Assembly (NCBI GenBank): GCA_030601015.1
Contig: JAUVUO010000092.1
Location: 1 to 5,664, forward strand
Source: Candidatus Omnitrophota bacterium
GTDB lineage: Bacteria; Omnitrophota; Gorgyraeia; Duberdicusellales; 4484-171
DNA: 5,664 nt
Direction: 5' to 3'
Below, piece after piece: positions 1-5,664 of the stretch. The notes beneath the pieces were generated by a model. That model was given only the letters and a program-made list of their open reading frames with translations. It ran no database searches and had not been told where the DNA came from. The position numbers and the translations under genes are program-made. Each line of letters starts with the position of its first letter. Position 1 is the stretch's first letter.

Positions 1-2
1 TA

Positions 3-3000
3 TATCCGGGTGATTATATGAATTTAGATAATTATCGTATAGATAAAGATTATTCGACTTGGCTGGTTGATGTAGGATTTGCCGATAGTTGTTATTTTTG
101 GGGCAGCGTGGGAAGGAAAGTATCTAAAGAAAAGTTAAGAAGGCTTCTCCTTTCAGATTTTGTTAAAGTATTTGCAACCTATGTCGAAGGTGTAGATAGT
201 GAATCAATTAAGACCGCGGTTGAAGAAGAAATAGATTTAAACAGATATGAAGACGGCGGAACGGAAACTCAAAAGGTCAAAAGTGAATTTACCCGGCAAA
301 TGAGAATAAATGATTATATAATTTTTTCGAAGGTAGATTGGGGAAGAATAAAACTTTATTTTGATGATGGTGCTTTTTTAGGCTATATAGATGTATTTCC
401 TGCCGCAGAAGCGGAGAAATATAAGAATATTATAAAAGTAAAAATAAAGTCAGATAGAATAACCGGCCGGAAAGATTTGGAATGTATTACCAGAGTAATA
501 TCAAACATGAATTTATCTAAAATTATTGATAGAGGCGAGAAAGCAGGCTATATCAGGAGGACACTTAATTGTAGAATAATAGATAAGGCTGATGAAAATA
601 TAATTATAGTTAATGATACATTTCTGATGATTGAGGAGAATAGAAAATTTGTATTTGTTAAATATTTAAAAGGAAGAAAGGGCGGTATGGATTTAAAAGC
701 TGTTATGGAACTTCTTCTGCTTAGAGCGGATAAAAATAAAAATTTATCATTAAATGGTATAGATTTTTCTAAAAATATAAATGATTGGGGATATATTTTA
801 AGAGTTGCCGGCAGTCTTGAATATAAATGCATACTTTTTCAAAATATTTGGGAAAAGTATAGAGAATTCCAAAGAACTTTAAAGAAACAAGTCATAGAAT
901 ATAATTTTATTATAGATAGAACTAATACTCAAGAATTTTTTAGAGATTTGGAATTAGAAAATTTAATTAAACAATATGCTTATAGTAGATTGGGAAAATT
1001 TATAGAAACAGTTAAGTATCTAGAGCCATTCCTGGATATTACTGAACAAAACGTAATGAAGATTTTAATGAGTAAAGAAGGGTTTTGGGATAATTCGCTA
1101 GTTTTGAGTATTTTAGGAATACCTACAGAAGGTTATGAAAGCGGATTTTTAAAGATGAGGGCTGACCTTGCAGATATTTTCGGCATAAATAAAAGAGAGA
1201 TGTCGGATATTTTATTATCTAAAGAGAGGGTAGAAAGGCTGGTGACATTGTCAGAATTAATCTCAGAAGAGATAAGTCCAAAAGCAGCGGCAAAAATCGC
1301 ATTAACTCGCGATATTAGAGAAAGTAGAAAGATCTTTTATAGAGCTAGGCGGGAAAAATATAAAAATGGGATATCTCTTACTCAAAGACAGGCGGCAATT
1401 ATAGCTGTTTCAAGTAATCCTGAAACAGCTTTGTTAAAGGTTAGAAAGTTTATAAATGAAGGCCTGAGCCGGGAAAGTTCAGTTAAAAATGCCATAACGG
1501 ATAGTAAGAATGATGGAGGGGCTGAATTAAGACAGTCGTATAGAGTAGTGGATTTAACGATAGAATTATTGATAGTTTCTATGTTATTAAATTTACAGAG
1601 AACAGCGTATTTTAAAAGGGATGAAGGCTGTTTTTCTTTTAGAGCAGGGCTCATTAAATCGTTAAATAAGAATATTTTTGATGGGAATATTGATAAGAAC
1701 TATCTTGAAATAAATAAATACAGAAATGAAATTAGTCAAATTAAGAGAGGAAGAGAAACAAGAGCCGGGCCGAAAGAAAAGTTACAAGTTGCAAGTTACA
1801 AGTTCCAAGTCAGATATCATGAATCACCGATTACAACCCCTCAGTTATTAATTTTTAAGTATATAAATGACCCAATTTTAAATATTATTCATTTGATTAA
1901 GAATAATTTTTCCGCTAGCCACGGTTTATATGAAGAAGCCACCAGCCACGGTAAGGTTTTTTCTGATTCATTTTTAAATAGAGTGGTAGAGGTTCTTTTT
2001 GTCGCCCCCCACGATTTTTGGGGCTCTACAAATTCTATTGAGAAATCAGTATATGAAGACGGCGGGGAATATGTTTTAAAAGATTTGTCTTCTTTTGAAG
2101 AAATTTGTAAGGGAATAAAATATTATTTTCTTCTCGGGGTACCTATCTCAATTATTATTATTTTTTCACCGACCTTTTCATCTTACTTTATATTTGAGGC
2201 AATTTCTTTTATTGATATTGTATTCTTGGCGGCGATGGAAGAGCTGATTTTTAGAGCAGGAGTATATGAATATCTAAAAGAACATACAAACATTCCTTTA
2301 GCTTTCTTAACATCTTCCCTGATTTTCGCTTTAGTTCATTTTCCTGTATATGGTATGGATTTCATCTATAGATTACCAACAGGATTAATCTTTACATATG
2401 CGTATTATAAGACAGGCTCTTTAAAGTCACCTATTGTTTGTCATACTATGAATAATCTGATGGTATCAGTACCAATAATAGGAGAAATATTGGCAATATT
2501 TATTTCTATTATTCTTTGGATAAAGGAAATAAAAGAAATAAGAAGTAACTCATTGAAGAAGGTTATATTTAGGAAACATATGAATAAGAAGTTTTGGTGG
2601 AATTTTTCTTTTAAGGTAAAAACAGCTTTTATTGGTGTGGAGTTATTTTGTTTAGCAAATTTGCTTTTGCATTTATTAGAATTGAATTTTTATTTATATT
2701 ATATCCCTGTAGACATCTTATGTATTTTAGTGCCTTTTTATTGGTTGCATAAAAATAAGGAATATGAAAATAATCGACAGAGAAATTTGATATTTTTATT
2801 TGATGGAGGAAGGGAAGTTGCCGCCAGCCACGGTTATATAAAGACCATCAGCCACGGTAAGGTTTTTTATTTGGAAACAGCAGAGTTAGGTTTGCTTCTT
2901 AATAGAATTGCAGAAGCTCTTTATCTCTCCCCCCGAGAATGGGGAGCTTTTGCAAATTTTATTAAGAAAACACAATATGAAGACGGCGGCACTCCCATTC

Positions 3001-5664
3001 AAGGCTTAGACAGCGCGGGAAAAAATAAGGGTATTTATATTTTTGGATCCATTTATCCTGGTACTTTTGATGGAGGCACTGTAAATTTAAAATCAAATGT
3101 TATAAAACAAATGTTTGCAGAGAAAAAAGGTAAAAGTTATGAAAAAGTTTATAAACAGTTTGTTAAGATAGGTGAATTACCGCAAACTTTATTTATGCCA
3201 TTAGATAGGTATGATTTGGTTTTACTTTCTCATCTTTATTTATTTGGAAATACTAAAGGAGAAGAATTAATAGGGCTATATTTTGAGACTACTAAAGATA
3301 GAGACCGGAGTGTTAAGAAACTAATGGGTAAAAATTTAATTGAGGGCAAGAGCCGAAAGGGCTTTCATTTAAGGAATAAAGAGGTGAGAAACAGGTTAGA
3401 AAAGTATTATTCGAGCACAGACATGAAGGTTAGAGATCTTATTGTTTCATTCGGCTATTCTGAAATAATTTTAAATGTTTTGGTTATTGAAGAACAGATA
3501 GGAAAAATTAATAAATATAGATTTAATCGAAAGATTAAACTTAATAAGACAGATTTATGGATACTTTCACATATAGTCTTATGCGGGGCAACTTCTACAG
3601 CTTATTTGGAGGATTTGTATTGTAAAACAAAGAAAGAGAAGGACCATAGTGTGAAAAAACTTAAAGCTATGAGCCTTGTAAATTCAAAGAAAGTCGCGGC
3701 GGATACAGTATTATTTATTTCTGATAAAGAGGAAGTGGGTATTGTCAGTATTTTTAAGACATATTATGAAGATAGTTCTAAGGATGTGGAGTATTTGCTT
3801 AAATCATTAGTGCCGGAATTTAATCCTAAGATAGAAAAATTTTATAGGGAAGGAGTAATTTCCGGGTTGAATGTAGATAGTAAAGCTGCTGAGTGGATAG
3901 AGATTCTTTTTGATAATAAACATTATTTAAATAAATATTCGCTGGAATTAGAAGAGCACATTATTTTAATGGCGGTTTATTCAGGTAAAATTACTCCTAG
4001 TGATGTATTTGATTATACGGCTGTTTATGAAAATAAGAAAAAAAGTGAAGGGAAGATAAAGAGGTTATATACTCGGGGATTTCTAAATAAAGGTGAGGTT
4101 AAGGGTGAATATTCTCCGGCTGATAAGATGGTATCAGTTATTGGACGCGCAGTTGAAAAGAAAACAAATATAGATGAGTATTTGGCAGAAACAGAAGATA
4201 TTTTGAATGCTCCGGTACAATCAAAAGATTTTAATTCATTTTGGGATAAGATTAAACCTTGGAAAGATATGATAATAGTAAATGATAATTATCTGAAAGT
4301 GTTTGCCGGCTTTATTTTGGGTATGGGAAAAATAGATATAGCCAGAGTATCTATTATTGCGGTAGAAACAGTAGATGATGCCGTTGATAGGTTGATTGAT
4401 CTTGGATGGACAAATGAGGATTATAAAATTATAGATAAATTTGGAGAGTTTGAAGGATTAGTTGAGAAAGGAACTGAAAGAAAAGTTGTTTTAGGAAGTC
4501 TATGGAATTTGGGTATGTCAAGATGGATAGATGATTATGGAATAATGCTTTCGAAAAATACTATTGTTCAAAATAAAGAAGAGTTTAAAGGGAAACTTCT
4601 TTTATTGGAAGAAGGTATAAAAAATAATAATAAGAGAATAAAATTGTCGGATAATCAGTTAAAATTATTGGTTGGTATTCATTTAGGGGTTGGCCTTGGA
4701 GATATCAATAAGGTATGGGCTGAGTTCAACGAAACATTTTCGTATAATACTATCAGAATATTGAGGAAGAAAGGGGTAATAAATAGAAAAGAGAGTATTC
4801 TTACAAAAAAAGGTTTTGGAATTATAAATATTTTAGAGTCTTTTGGGAAAGGAGTTGAAGTAAAGGTAGACGCAGTAAGTATGGAGATAAGGGAATTTTA
4901 TTCTGACGGTTTTGTTGAAGATAATATAGAAATTGTTAAAGACGATATTATAGCTGCTCCGGGAATAAACATTTCTGTTAATGTGGAAGAAACTAAAGAA
5001 CTTGAAATAGCAATTGATGAAAGTGATGAAGATAAAATAAATGAGGCTAAAAATGATTACAATCAGTTATGGAAATTAGCTTACCCTTGGTTTGAGAAAA
5101 TTTCTTTAAAAGAAAATGAGTTTAAAGTTCTTATTGCTCTTATGGTTGGTATGGAAAATTTCGGGAAAAAGTGGGTGGGTATATTGGATGTTTCAGATAC
5201 TACAATAAGGATGATGGTACGTGATTTGAGGAAGTTGGGATGGGTAGTAAAAGATACATATGTAGTTAAAGCTAAAACTTATAAATTAAAGATGTTAATA
5301 GAAGATGGGACTCTTACATTAGATAAACTTTGGCAATGGGAATTGTCGAGATATATTGATGTCTACGGAGTAATGCTTAATGAGAATACATTTATAAAGA
5401 CTGAGAAAGAGTTTTATAAAGTTTTTGATATTTTGATTTCAGGCATACGCTGGAATCAAGGAAGATTGTCTATTTCAAATAAGGATTTGTTTATAATTTT
5501 ATGCTGCTATTTAGGAATTACTCTTGGCGGAATGGAAAAAATTTGGAGTAAAGAAAAAGACGCAGATAATAGTTATAAGTTTTTTAAAGATAAGAGCGGG
5601 TTAGTTCGTGGCTCTATTGAGACGCATAGCCGGGCGCTTAAAAATGAAGGATTTTTGAATGAGA
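3..5664 (+). CDS. Giant multidomain protein with embedded CPBP intramembrane protease and winged-helix-like array (partial, open at both ends)
   Basis: A single frame stays open for 1,887 codons with neither stop nor certain start in the window, so this is a fragment of a larger gene. In order it holds an unrecognised N-terminal region (residues 1-592), a tandem-heptamer-encoded stretch (593-604), an interspersed repeat module (638-688), a CPBP/CAAX-type metalloprotease domain (about 703-917), a second copy of the repeat module (941-996), and an array of seven winged-helix-like units (1066 to the end). No signal peptide is seen near residue 6, the first Met. The only clear membrane segments are in the protease domain, so the rest should be soluble, on one or both sides of the membrane. 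Codon use is uniform and AT-rich except inside the repeat modules, which are richer in GC. The overall function is not recognised. The CPBP domain is the only part I can assign to a family with confidence. A bacterial candidate phylum rich in giant proteins (Omnitrophota) is the likeliest source. Confidence 0.9.
8..14 (+). promoter_or_regulatory. Possible ribosome binding site for a start at 18
   Basis: GGGTGAT lies three bases before an ATG at 18-20. The GGTGAT part matches the 3' half of the Shine-Dalgarno consensus at a suitable distance, so the protein could begin at this Met (MNLDNYR...). However, the frame is also open for five codons upstream to the window edge (YPGDY), and no promoter can be seen in 17 bases. 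A chance match inside a longer gene is at least as likely. Confidence 0.2.
18..245 (+). other. N-terminal unrecognised segment of the giant protein
   Basis: Residues 6-81 begin at the first ATG and run to the YEDGG repeat tail. The segment has an aromatic part (STWLVDVGF, then CYFWGSVGRK), a basic helix-like stretch (KEKLRRLLLSDFVKVF) and an acidic end (AVEEEIDLNR). No family is recognised and there is no signal peptide or membrane helix. It may be the start of the protein, or the end of a domain that begins upstream of the window. Confidence 0.4.
246..260 (+). repeat. Third copy of the interspersed repeat tail (YEDGG)
   Basis: The 15-base string ATATGAAGACGGCGG (245-259) occurs exactly at the end of both full repeat modules further down and here. 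In all three places it is read in the same frame as YEDGG. The following residues TETQ resemble TPIQ after copy 2. The upstream SHG...SHGKVF part is not recognisable here, so this is a truncated or decayed copy. It lies at the boundary between the short N-terminal segment and the larger uncharacterised region. Confidence 0.6.
264..1776 (+). other. Large uncharacterised region of the giant protein, residues 88-592
   Basis: About 505 residues follow the first YEDGG tail. The first part (roughly 99-230) alternates hydrophobic and charged residues in a beta-rich pattern, for example DYIIFSKVDWGRIKLYF and FLMIEENRKFVFVKYL, suggesting a mixed alpha/beta fold. From about 280 on it becomes helical and charged, with runs such as KYREFQRTLKKQVIEYNF and RDIRESRKIFYRARREKYK. 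Around residues 457-490 a short helical stretch (SLTQRQAAIIAV, then ALLKVRKFINEGLS) faintly recalls the helix-turn-helix units near the C-terminus, but its spacing is different. A further hydrophobic stretch at about 521-533 (DLTIELLIVSMLL) contains acidic residues and is more likely a buried helix than a membrane span. No catalytic motif is recognised and no function is proposed. Confidence 0.5.
1778..1812 (+). repeat. Heptanucleotide tandem repeat inside the coding frame
   Basis: Five consecutive 7-base units: AAAGTTA, CAAGTTG, CAAGTTA, CAAGTTC, CAAGTCA. Consensus is CAAGTTN. Because 7 is not a multiple of 3, the units are read successively in three frames and give the peptide KLQVASYKFQV, a pattern with a 7-residue period. 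The repeat sits at the end of the long uncharacterised region, about 100 bases before interspersed repeat copy 1. Such heptamers are usually intergenic tandem repeats in other genomes. Here the run is translated, presumably as a linker. Confidence 0.8.
1914..2066 (+). repeat. Interspersed in-frame repeat module, copy 1 (SHG..SHGKVF..YEDGG)
   Basis: The module starts with two exact AGCCACGGT strings (1917 and 1944, 27 bases apart; both read Ser-His-Gly). It continues with AAGGTTTTT, a segment read as LNRVVEVLF, a GC-rich hairpin, the shared string encoding Asn, Ile and Lys residues, and ends with YEDGG (2052-2066). Copy 2 at 2823-2990 has the same order of elements, same strand and same reading frame. 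Copy 1 is six codons shorter between SHGKVF and YEDGG. The module is visibly richer in GC than its surroundings and carries a CCC codon. It lies just upstream of the first membrane helix of the CPBP domain. The behaviour resembles translated palindromic elements such as those of Rickettsia, but the sequence family is not one I can name. Confidence 0.75.
2004..2024 (+). other. GC-rich hairpin within repeat copy 1
   Basis: GCCCC (2004-2008) can pair with GGGGC (2020-2024) across an 11-base loop. An alternative register pairs CCCCA (2007-2011) with TGGGG (2019-2023) across 7 bases. The hairpin is in coding sequence (read APHDFWG) and has no trailing T-run, so it is not a normal terminator. Copy 2 has a hairpin at the equivalent place. 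Confidence 0.5.
2109..2751 (+). other. CPBP (CAAX protease and bacteriocin-processing, Abi-type) intramembrane metalloprotease domain
   Basis: Residues about 703-917 form a polytopic membrane domain with the three family motifs in order: EExxFR as MEELIFR (residues 745-751), FxxxH as FALVH (775-779), and HxxxN as HTMNN (814-818). In this family (PF02517) the glutamates, the two histidines and the asparagine form the active site, which sits in the membrane and cleaves prenylated or other membrane-associated substrates; many bacterial members have unknown substrates. All key residues are intact, so activity is plausible. Hydrophobic segments are seen at about 707-725, 733-745, 764-780, 787-801, 817-839, 874-894 and 897-915. 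The last two lie beyond the motif core and may be extra anchors. The domain is flanked by two direct copies of the SHG/YEDGG repeat, and it is fused within a protein of more than 1,887 residues, whereas family members are commonly stand-alone proteins of about 200-300. Confidence 0.9.
2823..2990 (+). repeat. Interspersed in-frame repeat module, copy 2 (SHG..SHGKVF..YEDGG)
   Basis: Two exact AGCCACGGT strings (2826 and 2850, 24 bases apart) are followed by AAGGTTTTT, a segment read as LLNRIAEALYLSP, a GC-rich hairpin and YEDGG (2976-2990). It parallels copy 1 in order, strand and frame; LNR, then E, L, P, N, I and K are conserved in an ungapped protein alignment of the last 30 residues before YEDGG. 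Copy 2 lies directly after the last hydrophobic segment of the protease domain and before the winged-helix-like array. The first AGCCACGGT strings of the two copies are 909 bases apart, a whole number of codons, so recombination between copies would keep the reading frame. Confidence 0.75.
2927..2946 (+). other. GC-rich hairpin within repeat copy 2
   Basis: CTCCCC (2927-2932) can pair with GGGGAG (2941-2946) over an 8-base loop. It is translated (read LSPREWG) and lacks a T-run. Compared with copy 1, one G-C pair of the stem is replaced by T-A, so both sides changed while pairing was kept. Confidence 0.55.
2991..3197 (+). other. Linker between repeat copy 2 and the winged-helix-like array
   Basis: Residues 997-1065 contain a glycine-rich part (GIYIFGSIYPGTFDGG) followed by a charged helix (residues 1037-1060, with KSYEKVYKQFVKIGEL). 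No family is recognised. It begins with TPIQ, which resembles the TETQ after the first YEDGG tail, so its first few residues may still belong to the repeat. The second part probably caps the first winged-helix-like unit. Confidence 0.35.
3198..3779 (+). other. Winged-helix-like units 1 and 2 (tandem pair, 113-codon period)
   Basis: Unit 1 starts at residue 1066 (PLDRYDLVLLSHL) and unit 2 at residue 1179 (KLNKTDLWILSHI). They align without gaps for at least 42 residues up to a shared SVKKL, with about 20 identities, including LSH, the GxT, LxxLY and DxSVKKL positions. The order is hydrophobic helix, short turn, second helix, then a basic helix ending in LxxxxLI/LV, followed by a basic hairpin-like stretch (EGKSRKGFHL in unit 1). 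That is the pattern of a winged helix, with the SVKKL helix as the likely recognition helix. After it both units continue with a helix containing KYY or TYY and a leucine-rich segment. The fold is inferred by pattern; DNA binding is possible but not shown. Confidence 0.55.
3939..4163 (+). other. Winged-helix-like unit 3
   Basis: Residues 1313-1387. The unit opens with SLELEEHIILMAVYSGKI and has the second-helix and third-helix pattern of units 1 and 2, ending in KIKRLYTRGFLNKGE. The distance from the first helix to the leucine of the KxxKRL motif is 36 residues, the same as in units 1, 2 and 6. It is followed by a helix (SPADKMVSVIGRAVEKK) and an acidic linker leading to the super-repeat. Confidence comes mainly from its spacing and from its place within the series. 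Confidence 0.45.
4227..5054 (+). other. 276-residue super-repeat, unit A (winged-helix-like units 4 and 5)
   Basis: The unit starts at DFNSFWDKIKPW (residue 1409). It contains a winged-helix-like unit (from 1426, ending VDRLIDLGW), a linking helical segment LWNLGMSRWIDDYGIMLSKNT (from 1500; its central part 1506-1520 is strongly conserved in unit B), a second winged-helix-like unit (from 1547, ending IRILRKKGVINRK), and an acidic tail (residues about 1620-1684, rich in Glu and Asp). Unit B repeats the same sequence of parts with no net gap: three landmark sites are each displaced by exactly 828 bases. This points to duplication of a two-unit block, later diverged. Confidence 0.7.
5055..5664 (+). 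other. 276-residue super-repeat, unit B (winged-helix-like units 6 and 7, cut by the window end)
   Basis: The unit starts at DYNQLWKLAYPW (residue 1685), matching DFNSFW...PW of unit A. It continues with unit 6 (from 1701, ending VRDLRKLGWVVKD), then LWQWELSRYIDVYGVMLNENT, of which 10 of 15 residues from SR to NT match unit A, then unit 7 (from 1823, ending HSRALKNEGFLNE). Unit 7 carries an insertion of about 15 residues before its last helix. The window ends just after that helix, so the wing and any further units lie outside. Confidence 0.65.

Noticed and set aside
548..832. Minus-strand ORF of 94 codons
   Set aside because: It lies wholly inside the plus-strand giant frame, is rich in Ser, Phe, Ile and Leu as expected from the reverse of AT-rich coding DNA, and has no recognisable domain.
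1368..1490. Another winged-helix unit in the N-terminal half (SLTQRQAAIIAV, then KVRKFINEGL)
   Set aside because: The hydrophobic pattern is suggestive, but the helix spacing is about ten residues shorter than in the C-terminal units and no motif is shared, so it is left as part of the uncharacterised region.
1497..1530. DGG at 1515-1523 (SKNDGGAELRQS) and other DGG sites as further copies of the YEDGG tail
   Set aside because: Only DGG is shared and the nucleotide string differs from ATATGAAGACGGCGG, so chance is enough to explain it.
1382..1654. Minus-strand ORF of 90 codons
   Set aside because: It also overlaps the giant frame completely and shows no family signature; it is best explained as a shadow of that frame.
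2001..2026. GC-rich hairpin as a transcription terminator
   Set aside because: No T-run follows, the frame continues, and the same structure recurs in repeat copy 2, so it belongs to the repeat.
1917..2858. Four AGCCACGGT strings as a CRISPR-like array
   Set aside because: There are only two pairs, far apart, with no regular spacer pattern, and all are translated in the same frame as SHG.

Overview
The window is almost entirely one protein-coding frame. Plus-strand frame 3 (codons starting at positions divisible by 3) is open from base 3 to base 5664 with no stop: 1,887 complete codons, and the frame runs off both ends. The only other candidates are two short minus-strand ORFs that are shadows of this frame. 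No RNA gene, CRISPR array, transposase gene or intergenic stretch is visible. The product is therefore an internal or N-terminal piece of a giant multidomain protein. Residue numbers below are base position divided by 3, counting from the first complete codon.

Organism: low-GC coding with AGA, ATA and AAA/AAG codons, the standard genetic code (TGG for Trp, no in-frame TGA), a very long protein, an embedded CPBP/CAAX-type intramembrane protease, and short interspersed peptide repeats translated in frame. Together these suggest a candidate-phylum bacterium, most likely Omnitrophota (former OP3/Omnitrophica), a lineage known for giant proteins. This is an inference from style; no marker gene is present.

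Layout: (1) residues 1-81, a short unrecognised segment; (2) a fragment of a repeat, the YEDGG tail, at 246-260; (3) residues 88-592, an unrecognised mostly soluble region; (4) a 35-bp heptanucleotide tandem repeat at 1778-1812, read through as protein; (5) interspersed repeat copy 1 (SHG...SHGKVF...YEDGG), 1914-2066, with a small GC-rich hairpin; (6) a CPBP intramembrane metalloprotease domain with all three signature motifs, about 2109-2751; (7) interspersed repeat copy 2, 2823-2990, with a matching hairpin; (8) a short linker; (9) from 3198 to the window end, seven degenerate winged-helix-like units, the last four of which form a 276-residue duplicated super-repeat.

How the parts may work together: the same direct repeat lies just before and just after the membrane protease domain, so that domain looks like a cassette. 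Its neighbour on the C-terminal side is a long array that resembles DNA- or protein-binding winged helices. A membrane-tethered array beside an intramembrane protease is compatible with a release or signalling device, but the sequence does not prove this.
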